Source of the DNA: Cylicocyclus nassatus
Taxonomy: Eukaryota > Nematoda > Chromadorea > Rhabditida > Strongylidae
NCBI GenBank assembly: GCA_958299035.1
Contig: CATQJL010000316.1
Coordinates: 33,359,441-33,423,440, forward strand
Length of the DNA stretch: 64,000 bases
Direction: 5' to 3'
Part shown: positions 37,601-46,419 of the stretch, in pieces
How the letters are laid out: each line of letters opens with the position of its first letter
Numbering within the stretch: position 1 is the stretch's first letter
Notes under the pieces: model-generated
What the model was told of the DNA's origin: nothing
Database searches by the model: none
What the model saw: the letters and a program-made list of their open reading frames with translations, nothing else
Program-made: the position numbers and the translations under genes

Positions 37601-40600
37601 GCGTGGAATCGACGTTTTCAAGAGATCTTAGAAGCATTCGATGCAGCACTTCATCCTCTTTCTGATGGTTCTAATTTCGCTGCATAATGTCTAATGAGCT
37701 CTCGAAAAAATACCAAAACCTGCGACTCATGCTTTTTGCCATTGTCAAGTTCGGCTATTTTTCTAAATTTTTGTACCTATTCTCCGAAGATGTGCAAGTG
37801 ACAGTTAGATAAAGCAAACCCTATAGGACACAGGATAATTTTTCCTTCTCCTTAGCCTGCTTCTTAGAGTTTCTAGAATCAATTTTTCAATGCTATCAAA
37901 TTGCATATTTGGTCAACTCAAACCACACAGAACAACAACCGGCAAGCAACTCGGGTGTCATTCAACGCGGCTTTTTCTCCTTTTTCTGTTAGTTGTTTTT
38001 TGTTTCCGATTCATTGAGTTTTCCGGGAGAAAATCATTATAATTCAACTTTTCCAAGGCACCCCAAGGTGTACCCGAAATTTTCGAAAGTTGCTAAACCG
38101 AAGCGGTGAATGCTCGTTTGGTTTGTAAAATTGTTGCCAAACCATAATCCATCTTTGTAACTTTCAAAATCCGGAGACTTCCTGGCGTTTGATGCACTTT
38201 TGTCTAAGACGAGCCTGCTAAAATTCGGTGATGTCATCAAAAAATCTGTACAAAAATTATGACGAGCTCAGGAAAGTAGAAAAAAGTTGTGCTATTTCCT
38301 GTAGGGTTTGCTCTATTCATCCATCGCTTGGACTCCTTTTGAGATTTGTTATAAAATTTTAGAAAAATTGTGAAACTTAGCCATCTCAAATAGCATAGGT
38401 CGCAGATTTTGACTCTTTTCTGGAAGCTCACTGACCGTATTGCAACAACTTCATAACCATTAGAAAGAGGATGAAATGCTGCATCAAATGCTACCAGAAT
38501 CTCCTACACATCTTTGTTCCACGAGATGTGGTATACGTTTGAAAAAAGCGACATTACTTTCGGAACGACCTAATATTTTGGCTTTTTCAGAGAGATCATA
38601 ACTTTTCATAGAGACGCTCAACCAGCACAAGCTTTGCATAGTTAGAAAGAACGGATAACAGAATCTATCCAACTGCCCGGATTTTTATTGTAAGTTTCCA
38701 ATTTTTTATGACCCTACACAGAAAATTCAAATTTTGACCAACTTTCTTATATCGCTCCTATCTATGCAAAAGATGATCATTAGCAAGCAGTTAAGATGTC
38801 ATTATAGAGAGCATGATTTACTCTTTCATACAAAATTAAAAGCAGTCAAATCGATTAGAAAAACCAGAAGTTATGAATTTTTGAAAATGGTGCGAAAGAA
38901 CTTTTGGGACGACCTAATATACGCTGCCGTATACACAAAAATATGCTTTCAATAATCTTTTTTGCGTTTGTTATGCTTATTTTTCCTTCTTTAGCGTTCA
39001 GCGAAAAAAATTTTTGTTCCAAAAGTGAAGGTGGTCACCCTGTACCAGCTCAAAAGTGAAGGTAGGGGGAGAATCGGCTCCCACCATCGCACCTTTGATC
39101 ATGGGGCAGCATTACAAAATCATCAACCAGTCGTTCAATTGTTCGCAGTGATTTTCCATCTCCTTTTGGTTGCTTCCAGTATCTTCGCAAAGATTCGTGC
39201 TTCCGAAGACCCAGCTACAAACCTGTTTCGCAGTTTCACCAAATGCTTCACTTGGTGGTATTCGGAATGCGTTTCGCGTTTCTCACAGCCCATTGTTATA
39301 GTCGTCGCCTTGTCTGAGTCTTCCTCAGTGGGTTTCCTTATCCTTTGGACGACAAGAGCAGCCTGGTTTATTATAGCCTGCTCTTGCCATCGGTTGCCAA
39401 AGACAATCTATCATTGACTCTTTGTATGAGTTATCGCCGTCGCTATCTTGTGAAGACGGTGGGAAATCTGGCCTGACGCTGGGCACCTGGCAAAGTCAAA
39501 GGGATGCTCAACCTTCCTATGGGTTAGGAACTTCTAGAGCATGAACTCGGATGTACATTGCAGTCTAAAACCCCACTGCTCGCCACGGTAAAATGAAGCG
39601 CGCCATAGGGGCCCTTGCTAAAAATGGCGAATGATCGGAAATTTTGGCAAAAGTCTATTAACGGTCTCATTCCAAAGCAAGCAGTCACGTGTTCATATTT
39701 GCATCATTACTTTGGAAACCCTTCGGAACATGCGCACACAACTCGTTAAGATTGGAAGTGTTGATGAGCAAGTTTTGACTCCAAACAAAAAATGACTTGT
39801 TTATTTAATTTTAACAAACACTAGCTGGCGTTTCCGGTCCAGCCCGGGCGAGGTTAAACTGGTCCGGCAAAGCACAATAGTTTGTTCCCGCTTGTTAATA
39901 GCCTCTCTTCTTGGGTGTTACTTCATCTTCACTGCTCCTTCCTTTTCCATGTTCTTGCTCCGAATCGTGCAGCCGTTTCCGTAACGGATTTTGTCTTCCT
40001 TTCTTGCTTTTCCGCCGCGGAATACTGCATCCTCCTAGCTGCGAGGAGTAAAAATGAAACTCACCACCCTCGTTTACGTTTTTACAGAAGATGCTTGGTC
40101 AAAACATGAAAGCTGTCATTTTCCTACATGTAACTAAACATATCAATAAATCGATGGAAGGACCCAGTGAATCGTCGCGAAAAGTAGCGTATCTTCTGTG
40201 CCGCGCCTCATTTATAGGGGAGCGAATTTCAGCCTCATTGGTTCCTAAACAAAGGAGTCTATAAGCCACATACTTACAAACGAACAAATTTACAGATTGA
40301 GTTTTATTTACATGTAAATTCTAGCTGGTTCAGCCATCCAGCTACATTGAGTCGAGGTGTTATATTTAAGGCAGCATTCGGGCAAACCTGAACATGTGCG
40401 GATCTAATTGTGGACAGTAATTTTGAGGCCCTAATTAAGACATTGCTCAACCTGCAGCTCAGAGGGGGTTCTAACGGCTGAGATATTCGCCTCCAAACTG
40501 GACCCCAGGATCGCATTTCGCATGGATTTATGGCGCAACACATCAGTTTCGCGTAGCCCTCGCGCGAAAGCATGCAAAGACGATGCAAGTCGTCTGATAG

Positions 40601-41592
40601 TACGATCCTGGGGTCCAATTTGGAGGCGTAAAAGACAGTCTTTAGTGAGTCATTTTGCGCTGCCGCTTAAGCCGTGCCTTAGTAAGGGCCCCAAAATTAC
40701 TTTCCGCATAAAATCCTCATAGGTCCAATTTGTCTAGACCTGCTGCTTCTGATGTCTTTGAAGCTTTAAGCGCTCCTGACTAATGAGATGGCGTGGTCAC
40801 ATCTGAATTTGACTACCTCAACGTTTGAGCAGCTATAATGATGAAATTCAAAGAGCACGCAGGGGGCGTTAAAAGATGATGTACAAATAAACTTGCACGA
40901 GAACACAAATTTCGTGAAAGGCTTTGAAGTCTTTGTGAACGAACATTTAGTAGGTATAGCCAGAGTGATTACCAAGAAACAGTTTTGGTGGCCTCTGCTC
41001 ATATCTCTCATAAATGTTCTTTGCGCAGAAAATCCGAATCTAACTTAGCTCTTTATAATCTTGTGCGAACCATTACAGAATTTCAGCAGTCCCTTTGCTC
41101 TTGGCAAAGATTTTATGAACATTTTTGGCAAAGGCAAGAATCTTATTACGCTCTTTATGTACCAGGTGAGCTATAATGAATGACACTCAACTCGCTTTCC
41201 AAAGTTGAGGCAGAATTTATCATTTCTTTATCATCAGCCCGTATACTATAAATAAGAAGATGATTACTGGGTTTATTTCAGTGCACATCGTCTCATGCAG
41301 TATCGGTTGGCCAAGCAAGAGAATGGGCTCATTCGCTCGGAATACCATACTTTCGTTTCTCACCGCGGTTATCACGTGCTTACGATTTGGACAGTATTGC
41401 AGCTGAAGGAATTTTTGACTTCTGGTTTGAGACTGAGGTATGTCGTAGCGTGTACAAGCTGATGAAACACTCAATCTATTTTAGGTTTATCTCAAAACCC
41501 AAGCACATCAGGAGATCGTCAATCTTTGCCGTCTACTGAGATCTATGCCGAAAGCGGGTGTGCAAAAATACAGCCAAAGCAAATCTTCTTAA
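22321..41592 (+). CDS. Calcium-independent phospholipase A2 (PLA2G6/iPLA2-like), 13 exons
   Basis: Hydrolyses the sn-2 acyl ester of phospholipids without calcium; it acts in membrane remodelling. My model: 22321-22386, 22478-22606, 30163-30272, 33111-33206, 33257-33329, 34434-34539, 34608-34770, 34818-34970, 35025-35151, 35203-35291, split exon 11 (35549-35562 plus 39110-39147), 41282-41437, 41485-41592. All phases agree and total 475 codons plus stop. Domains: an ankyrin repeat spans exons 2-3 (DELGNNLLHYAAK, then NNAGDTPIDVA). The patatin domain has the DGGGIKA loop (exon 5), the GTSCG nucleophile elbow (exon 6) and the catalytic Asp in LADGAIF (exon 9). The terminal exons carry REWAHSLGIPYFRFSPRLS. 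There are far fewer ankyrin repeats than in vertebrate PLA2G6, as expected for nematode paralogues. Exon 1 may end at 22374 instead. Exon 11 is broken by a transposon, so function of this allele is doubtful. Confidence 0.85.
22972..24258. repeat. Dispersed repeat (CTAGCTG...CCCGG start, GATTGAGTTTTATTTATATATAG end) in intron 2
   Basis: It starts with CTAGCTGATCTGCCCGG and ends GAGTTTTATTTATATATAG. The end shares TCGGTTC(A/C)(C/T)AAACAAA and CACATACTTACA with copies at 39.8-40.3 and 50.65-51.24 kb. Internally an inverted pair (23665-23735 and 23870-23960, e.g. GATGGGGCGTGTCGTCTGCA / TGCAGACGACACGCCCCATC) forms a hairpin. Non-coding; class unknown. Confidence 0.6.
24487..25158. mobile_element. 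Mariner-like fold-back element in iPLA2 intron 2
   Basis: A 672-bp element flanked by TA. Ends are TTAGGCTGGCACGAAAG / CTTTTGTGCTAACCTAA. The arms are long imperfect complements (CCGATTTGACTG / CAGTCAAATCGG; GACTTTTCATAGAGGCGCTC). It is a close relative of the element at 37193-38917. Confidence 0.85.
25216..26739. repeat. Fold-back region with arrays of TTCGAATAT palindromes
   Basis: Two dense arrays of ATTCGAATATT/TTCGAA motifs (25236-25490 and 26395-26720) lie in opposite arms, with CCGGTATACTTGGG at the left edge and CCCCAAGTATAATAACCGG at the right. The interior holds a truncated family-1 MITE (25494-25800) and unrecognised sequence. Confidence 0.6.
25494..25800. repeat. Truncated family-1 MITE
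   Basis: The sequence from GGGATGTCTTAAAAGTATCTACACACCG through CAAATGGCAATCACA follows the left half of the copy at 45301-45958. The right arm is missing. Confidence 0.5.
27269..28120. mobile_element. piggyBac-like fold-back element, TTAA target
   Basis: An 852-bp element flanked by TTAA (27265-27268 and 28121-28124). Ends AGGCACCGTCCACCCAAAGC and its complement GCTTTGGGTGGACGGTGCCT begin arms of about 170 bp that are nearly identical. The 500-bp loop has no ORF of note. TTAA targets are characteristic of piggyBac-class transposition. Confidence 0.85.
28121..30162. other. Remainder of iPLA2 intron 2
   Basis: 28740-29400 contains a degenerate repeat of roughly 130-150 bases (GAATA(A/C)CCCCC... 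CCAAGTTT(C/T)AG(G/C)(C/A)AAATCCA...). 29568-29642 is an inverted partner of 26746-26817 (TTTCGATTAG(A/G)GCGCGATAT, TACGGCAGCGC), implying an older element around both. Poly-C tracts at 28259 and 29077. No exon. Confidence 0.5.
30163..30272 (+). CDS. iPLA2 exon 3 (second ankyrin half)
   Basis: It starts after TTTTTAG in phase 0 and ends at a GTAAAAG donor in phase 2. It encodes the end of one ankyrin unit and the start of the next (WAWKNNAGDTPIDVASS). The join to exon 2 restores a canonical LLHYAA...GDTPIDVA repeat across a 7.6-kb intron. Confidence 0.8.
31100..33110. other. iPLA2 intron 3, with a TTAA-flanked element
   Basis: Apart from the piggyBac-like element at 32396-32990 nothing is recognised. 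A hairpin GGCACTTCCTACATATAGGAAGG lies at about 31868-31890, near a weak tRNA-like stretch (GGTGGCCTGGTCGAGCTGAG). The rest of this intron (30273-31099) is featureless. Confidence 0.4.
32396..32990. mobile_element. piggyBac-like MITE (CACGTTGACGAC ends, TTAA target)
   Basis: A 595-bp element between TTAA at 32392-32395 and TTAA at 32991-32994. Ends are CACGTTGACGAC / GTCGTCAACGTG, with subterminal TATCCGCGCATATGCACG / CATCCGCGCGTATGCACG. Non-coding. Confidence 0.85.
33111..33329 (+). CDS. iPLA2 exons 4-5 (linker and DGGG loop)
   Basis: Exon 4 (33111-33206) follows ATTTTACAG and ends at GTGAGT. Exon 5 (33257-33329) follows CTTTTGCAG and ends at GTATGT. Exon 5 encodes VILSFDGGGIKAILETA, the glycine-rich oxyanion loop opening the patatin domain. 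The last Gly of the usual DGGG(I/V)(K/R)G is Ala here. Confidence 0.85.
33600..33700 (-). ncRNA. Possible tRNA-derived sequence
   Basis: On the minus strand GAGTTCGAGTC (33632-33642) matches an internal B box, preceded by a pyrimidine/purine pattern that only weakly fits an A box. Probably a decayed tRNA-derived repeat in iPLA2 intron 5. Confidence 0.2.
34434..35291 (+). CDS. iPLA2 exons 6-10 (catalytic core)
   Basis: Five closely spaced exons: 34434-34539, 34608-34770, 34818-34970, 35025-35151, 35203-35291, with introns of 47-68 bases. They encode the GTSCG nucleophile elbow, a Cys-containing variable region, the YNP-like ARATSAAPVFF segment, the LADGAIFCNNP catalytic Asp motif and VGCVITIGSGAEP. 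Donors include GTGGGT, GTATGA, GTTGGG, GTCAGT and GTAAAT; acceptors are T-rich AG. Phases match throughout. Confidence 0.9.
35549..35562 (+). pseudogene. iPLA2 exon 11, 5' fragment, cut by transposon
   Basis: The acceptor ATCTCAG ends at 35548. The 14 bases that follow (TGCATCATGGGCAG) continue the frame from exon 10 and join in frame to 39110-39147. A transposon starts at the next base. Confidence 0.65.
37193..38917. mobile_element. Mariner-like fold-back element B, nested in A
   Basis: Flanked by TA, with ends TTAGGTCGTTCCGAAAG / CTTTTGGGACGACCTAA. Its arms match the element at 24487-25158 (TGTAGGGTCATAAAAAATCGG, GCAGTCAAATCG). It is itself interrupted by element C. Confidence 0.85.
37552..38573. 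mobile_element. Mariner-like element C, nested in B
   Basis: A 1,022-bp element flanked by TA, with ends TTAGGTCGTTCCGAAAGTAA and TTACTTTCGGAACGACCTAA that are exact complements over at least 20 bases. The inner arms are weaker complements (GCAGCACTTCATCCTCTTTC / GAAAGAGGATGAAATGCTGC). Minus-strand ORFs of 60-67 codons are not recognisable as transposase. Confidence 0.85.
39110..39147 (+). pseudogene. iPLA2 exon 11, 3' fragment
   Basis: It encodes ALQNHQPVVQLFA in the frame set by 35549-35562 and ends at a GTGATT donor in phase 0, matching exon 12. The nearest intact acceptor-like AG (39109, in the right duplication) would enter in the wrong frame. Confidence 0.65.
39824..40316. repeat. Dispersed repeat copy (CTAGCTGGCG start) in iPLA2 intron 11
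   Basis: It starts CTAGCTGGCGTTTCCGG and ends GATTGAGTTTTATTTACATG. It shares AATAAATCGATGGAAGGACC-type sequence and the TCGGTTC-like motif with the 23-24 kb and 50.6-51.2 kb copies. Confidence 0.6.
40488..40628. mobile_element. MITE with CGCCTCCAAACTGGACCCCA ends
   Basis: A 141-bp element; the left CGCCTCCAAACTGGACCCCA(GGATCG) pairs with the right (CGATCC)TGGGGTCCAATTTGGAGGCG. Non-coding. Confidence 0.8.
41029..41164 (+). CDS. Orphan exon-like segment in iPLA2 intron 11
   Basis: An open segment between TTTGCGCAG and a GTGAGC donor encodes NLALYNLVRTITEFQQSLCS followed by WQRFYEHFWQRQ. Its exit phase does not fit iPLA2 exon 12, and it has no counterpart in the family, so it is not part of my model. 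It could be a random open segment or a cassette from a repeat. Confidence 0.2.
41282..41592 (+). CDS. iPLA2 exons 12-13 (C-terminus)
   Basis: Exon 12 (41282-41437) follows TTTATTTCAG and encodes VGQAREWAHSLGIPYFRFSP then FDFWFETE, the conserved C-terminal patatin segment of iPLA2. Exon 13 (41485-41592) follows ATTTTAG and encodes VYLKTQAHQEIVNLCRLL and a short tail ending in TAA. Confidence 0.9.
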
Positions 41593-41627
41593 CTCAAAAA
41601 TTCAACATCCTAACAACATTCGCCTTC

Positions 41628-41633
41628 AATAAA
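41628..41633 (+). terminator. AATAAA poly(A) signal for iPLA2
   Basis: Canonical AATAAA 36 bases after the iPLA2 stop codon; its position is right for a compact nematode 3' UTR. Confidence 0.65.
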
Positions 41634-41639
41634 CTATTT

Positions 41640-43757
41640 GAGGCAACATGTTCCAGTGGTACTAGTGCCATGAGGGTTGGCAAATCACCCTTGAACAAAA
41701 TTACCTTGTAAAGGAGGGTTCGTAGAAGTGGTAGGACAGCACAAGATGAAGTTATCCAGAGCTTGGAACGTTGATTCCAAACCTGACCCTTCTCGCCGCA
41801 GAGCTCTTGTTAAAAAGAAGTGAGAATTTTTGGGAGAGGTTTGCGGCCATTTTGTCTGCATAGCTGCACTCCGACAAACCGTGTAGACAAGCGCAGTGGC
41901 AAACGTGCGTCTCTAAACAAAAATTGGTTTTGATTTGCGTGGGGGAACCTTGCATGCCATTAGCGACACGCAAACTACTGCGCAAACAAACCGGCCGCAT
42001 CCAAAAAAGCCCCGAAACTTTATCCCACGAAGAAGGGCTTTGCGGCTGGGAAAGACAAATCTGTTCAAACATTCCAAGCCTTCTGTAATGGTATGCAACT
42101 TGTGCTCGGTCGTTTCTTCGTTATTCTCCTTTTCCAAATTTACTTACCTTCTCTGCTGAGCAATCTCTGAAAATCTGTCAGCGCTAGTACCAATTTTTGA
42201 AGCTTTGAGCGGCATTTAACCACTTCGACGACGATGTAGACCACCGGTGGCCCGCACCTCTTGCAAAGTCTTATTATTTGTAGGTCTAGTATTTTTTCAT
42301 GTCAATACTTTTCTATTTTTTGCACTCTTGGGGCCTCTGCACTCCGTCGTTCGAGAAAATGTTTACGATTGTTTGCAAAACATTGTTGCATTTCTTAAAT
42401 AACCACAATACCTTCCCTCCACGAAAGCGTTCTGCAAGATCGCGTCGTCCCACAGTGCCCCATACAGAATTAGGCGTCGTCAATGGGTTAACAGGGAAAA
42501 GCTGCACACAAACACTTATGCGGAATTGCAGCAGCATTGTCCTTTCCTTGTGTTAATATACACAACACAAAATCAACCGTGACTTTCGGGCTTTTTGTGC
42601 AGCTTTTCGCTAATTTTTTGCGTCTTGAGGCTTCACAAATTAGGATTACTAGGCGCCCGTAAGTTTTTAGGGGGCTGTTCTGCAAGAAAAAGCAGACTTT
42701 TAATTAGCGTTCAAAAACACGTTTACTGATGTCAGCCTTTCTTCGAATATCCACTGCAACTTGCTTTCTTTCCCTGTCAAAGCTGCTTGAGGGGAGCTGA
42801 GACTATTGCTACTTTAAGGTTAAACTAAACAATAGATATACTGTATTCCGAGGTTGAATTCTACCTCGTAAACACGGATGCTTCGAACATACTTCAACGC
42901 TCTTGTTATCGCTGTTAACACAGCTGGTAGTGTTTCCACTTTGCCAAATGCCATGGTTGCTGTCTTTGTTGACGGTGTTCCACTTAGAATAAATGATCGA
43001 TTTTGCATTTTTCTTTTTTCGCTAGCGGTCGGGAACTACTCTGAAACAGGATCCCTAACAGCGGTGACAATGCAACGAAGTAACAGTGGTTAAACCGGCA
43101 ACAGTCATAAGAATTTCAAAGGTCCGCTGATAATTACGGCCACTGAATGACTAGAGGAACCAATTTGATAATGGCGAAGATGCGGAAACATTCCACGTTT
43201 TTCCGACTCTTACCGGACCCTTTCGCATTGAATACCTTCAAATACCATTTCCTCTAAGCTTTGGAAAGTAGTAAGATTTTTCAAAGGCTCGTTTTTAGTT
43301 TTTCAGGGACTTCCTCGAGTACTCTGCTCAACCTCGCATGCTTGCTCACTCCTTTCGAAGATCATGCTCCCGAAGTGAGCATTCGGTAACAAAGGGAAGA
43401 TATCCGTTCGACGCATGGAATCACACCGGTAGCAAAATACTGCATGATTCGGTAAAGAAAATCATTTTCAAGCCTTTTCAACTTTGCTCTCACCCAACTA
43501 CCTAAATTGCGAAGCTTGATAGATCAAGGATCAAAGATTCGGCCTCTTCATTACCTCTGCGCAGATGCGCCGAACGCACTCTACTTCATAGTCGAGGAGG
43601 CTTCTAAGTGCATGCGAGCCTTTTGCAGTAACTTGCGGGTGCCCGCCGATTACCAAGTCAATGCTTTTATCCTTCCAGATTACTTTGGTACCAATTTACG
43701 GGTGGGGAGCAAGAGGGACGATAGTTGGTGGTTGTCTAACTCGCGCTTACTTCACCA
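41640..43757. other. Intergenic, no supported gene
   Basis: An open frame at 42878-43093 and its opposite-strand shadow (42820-43008) both read protein-like but neither has convincing splice sites. No clean repeat pair found. Confidence 0.35.
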
Positions 43758-43769
43758 TCATTTTTGTCT

Positions 43770-44300
43770 ATTTAGAGCAGTTCCTTTTCTTAATGCTTTC
43801 ATCAACTCACAAGGAAAGGATACTTGGTGACCGTGGCCTTTTGAAATGAAACGTATGCCATTAAATGCATCTTGAAGAGCTGATTCCAAATCTGTTTTCA
43901 TTATCTGCTGTGCGCTCTTTCGAAAGAAGTTACGAACATTTATTCTCACCAAAACTTGCACTGTTTTTGGTGCAGGATTCACCATTATCGTTAAAATGTT
44001 TGCGTACGCACTACAAAAAAGCGTACAGATAAAGTAAAGCTTCACTTTAAGTTCAGGAAAACTGTCACCAATACATCAGTGTCTAAAAAGCCTGGATACT
44101 GACGATTTTGATTGCCTAAATCTCGCAAAATCAAAATGGAAAAAAATCCATAACTTCGTTTAGGGAGTCGCACAGCAGATAATGAACATAGATTTGGAAC
44201 CAGCGTTCCAAGGCGCACACGCACCTACTGGTCTACATCTCATTGCAAAAGGCCACGGTTACTTAGTATTATCCTTCCCTCGTCAGACAAATCACTTGAA
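43770..44300. repeat. Inverted repeat pair
   Basis: 43790-43925 read on the minus strand matches 44165-44300 on the plus strand (GCACAGCAGATAATGAA, AGATTTGGAA, CAAAAGGCCACGGT). The intervening 240 bases are unpaired. This argues that the secreted-looking minus ORF here is a repeat arm and not a gene. Confidence 0.6.
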
Positions 44301-44379
44301 CTTTTCTAGGAGCAAGAATTTGCCAAACTTCCCGAGGATTTCATTTAGCACGTAGGTGAATGGAGCCATGAAAACGGAA

Positions 44380-44590
44380 ACTTCCCGAGAACTTTGACAC
44401 CAAGATCAACACAGTTAGGAACATCCCGAGGAAGTCCACGGAACGTTTTGCAAAATGCAGAACTTCCCGAGGACTTAAATTTTGAGAAACTTCCCCGCAG
44501 AGCTGTTTTGCAAATTAGCAAAACAGTTCTGTTTTTCTTGTTTTGCAAGCAACTACCTGAGAGCATCAATAGTGATAAGCTTAAAGTTTG
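44380..44590. repeat. Short GGAAGTTCC-type repeat region
   Basis: Repeated CTTCCCGAG / CCGAGGAAG motifs. Similar wording recurs at 48650-48830, 55925-56020 and 57950-58110. Relationship loose. Confidence 0.35.
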
Positions 44591-44677
44591 ATAAACTAAA
44601 GGTTAAGGTGCTTTTCATTTCTATCATCGCCGTTTAGAGGATAGGTAACCATTTTGGTATCGATACCTATCTATAGT

Positions 44678-44933
44678 CACCTTCACAGCTCGTGCTACCC
44701 TTGGTCTGCGTCTCAGACCTGCCACGTGTGGCTAACATGTTGGCAACGTGGCAACAACATGTTTGCAACATGCAGCAACAAGTTGGCATAATCAAAATGT
44801 CTTGCCAACATGTTGTGGCATGTTACGAACATGTTGTTGCATGTTGGCAACGTGTTGCTGCCAACGTTGCCAATGTGTTAGTCACACGTGGCACGTCCGC
44901 GAGGCCACAAGGGTAGCACGAGCTGTGAAGGGG
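44678..44933. mobile_element. MITE carrying CAACATGTTG palindrome array
   Basis: Ends CACCTTCACAGCTCGTGCTA(CCC) and (GGG)TAGCACGAGCTGTGAAGG are complements. The interior is a run of CAACATGTTG/CAACGTGTTG-like palindromes. The 120-codon open frame here is a by-product of the array. Confidence 0.75.
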
Positions 44934-45300
44934 GATGTCAGTTCGCTTATTACCTTCTTGGCCTCGGGAAAAGATTCAGCTAAATATTTTTGTGTCCCAC
45001 TGACGAAATTGGAAATCCGTAAAAATTCCTTTAGGGGATCCGATAATCTTTGCACTTTGTGCAAGGCGCAGTCCAGTGCGTGCAATCACATAATTACGCA
45101 GACAGCATGACCTTCTAGCTAGGGAGGTGTGCAAGTCTTACCCGGGCAGCCGCCTGGTGCCGCAGCCAGCCGCCAGAGCCGGCACCAGCGTCGCGGCTGA
45201 GCTATTGTAAGCGCGCTCTCGTCGTCCGCAAGCTCTCGCTGAGTGATTTTCGCAGCAGCCTCGCACTGAGGTGTAAGAATTCCCTCAAAAGTCGACATAT

Positions 45301-45958
45301 ACAAGGTGTCCCAAAAGCATGTATACACTGTTTGGTCGTTAATATCTCTCTTTCTAATAAGTCTTTTACCTAACTTAAGGTTCTATTTTGTAGAGATAAC
45401 TTAGATTTGCATTATGGAGCGAGTCACCAGAGGTTCCTCATTACTGTGGGATTATGGTAGGAACTATTGCCTCTAGCGTCATAGTATACTAGTCGTGTTT
45501 TACAAAAAGTTCCCAAAGATTCTGAAAATTGGGGTATTGGAAACTTACGCGCGCTGATTTTATTACTCAACTTTCTACGAGTTTGTAAAGCATTTCAAAG
45601 GGTGTAATCACAATTTTAGGAAGCATCGTGAAGACAGCTATCACGGTTTACCTGGCTTAATTTATGAAGGAAGCACCGCGATCATATGCAAATTTCATAT
45701 TTGGTTTTACAACCCTTATTACCCTAGTGTAGGAATTTTTAGATTGTTTGGTTTGCTTTCCAGGGCGAAATGGGCTCTGAATAGCTTAAAACCTTCCGTA
45801 ATCCCACAATAATGAACAAACACCATTGATTTTTTCCGTGCTGTGAATCTAAGTTGAAGATAGCTTTACAGAGCAATACCTGGAAGTAAGCAAAAGATTT
45901 TAGGGATGAGAGATATTGATGATCAAACAGTGTATACATACTTTTGGGACAGCTTGTA
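45301..45958. mobile_element. Fold-back MITE, family 1 (best full-length copy)
   Basis: The left CAAGGTGTCCCAAAAG... and right ...CTTTTGGGACAGCTTG ends are complements. GTATACACTGTTTGGTCGTTA pairs with GATGATCAAACAGTGTATAC. About 660 bp, no ORF. Related copies at 3.5, 25.5 and 60.5-62.1 kb. Confidence 0.8.
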
Positions 45959-46419
45959 TTATACATCGATCTAGACAGTCATCCAGGAGGAGAGGCAGGA
46001 GATGTTGAGGTCCGCGCCGATCACTAAACGAGCTGGGTATTCATTCAGACCAGCTTCTTAATATGTGCCATGCTTCTATTGTGTGGTAGAACTTTAAAAT
46101 TTAAAAATAACTTAAAGCCGATTATTAAAAATTTTGATGTGTGCACGTAAGTGCATCAGTGCAGCCTTGCAAAGTCAACTGCTGCAAACTAAGAGCGGCT
46201 GCAAATAAATGCAGCACACTTTTATGAAAATATATCACTTGAATGATACACCATTTAGTGGGAGCAGAAAATGACGCTAGATCGTTGCCTTACTTGCATT
46301 ACACACAAGTTACTGTATCATTTAATGTTTTAAATTCAAGGCTTGCTTTTGAAGGTCTTGTAGCAGTACTCATCTCAAACGCGATGCGCGTTTGCTTGTC
46401 GCGCGAGGTCGGAAGTACG

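Larger units (their letters stand above)
35563..39094. mobile_element. Fold-back transposon A inserted in iPLA2 exon 11 (contains nested elements)
   Basis: Inverted ends are AGGTGCGATGG(G/T)GGGAGCCG at 35563 and its complement ending CCATCGCACCT at 39094. Subterminal CAAAAGTGAAGGT repeats occur at both ends. Arms of roughly 600 bp (about 35800-36420 and 36540-37172) are near-complements around a centre at about 36490; examples are GGTCGATCCAGGGAATAACC / GGTTATTCCCTGGATCGACC and ACCAGAATT / AATTCTGGT. Removing the nested insert leaves about 1.8 kb. Flanks TGCATCATGGGCAG (left) and TTGATCATGGGGCAG (right) look like a 14/15-bp target duplication that has since diverged. No transposase. Confidence 0.85.

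Noticed and set aside
39025..39417. 130-codon plus-strand frame crossing the end of transposon A into iPLA2 exon 11
   Set aside because: Starts with GTG in the transposon and runs past the exon 11 donor; only 39110-39147 is iPLA2 coding.
43758..44045. Minus-strand frame that looks like a small secreted protein
   Set aside because: It starts with GTG, not ATG, and most of it is one arm of an inverted repeat present again at 44165-44300.
44748..45110. 120-codon plus-strand Cys-rich frame
   Set aside because: Its Cys-rich part is the translation of the CAACATGTTG array inside a MITE.
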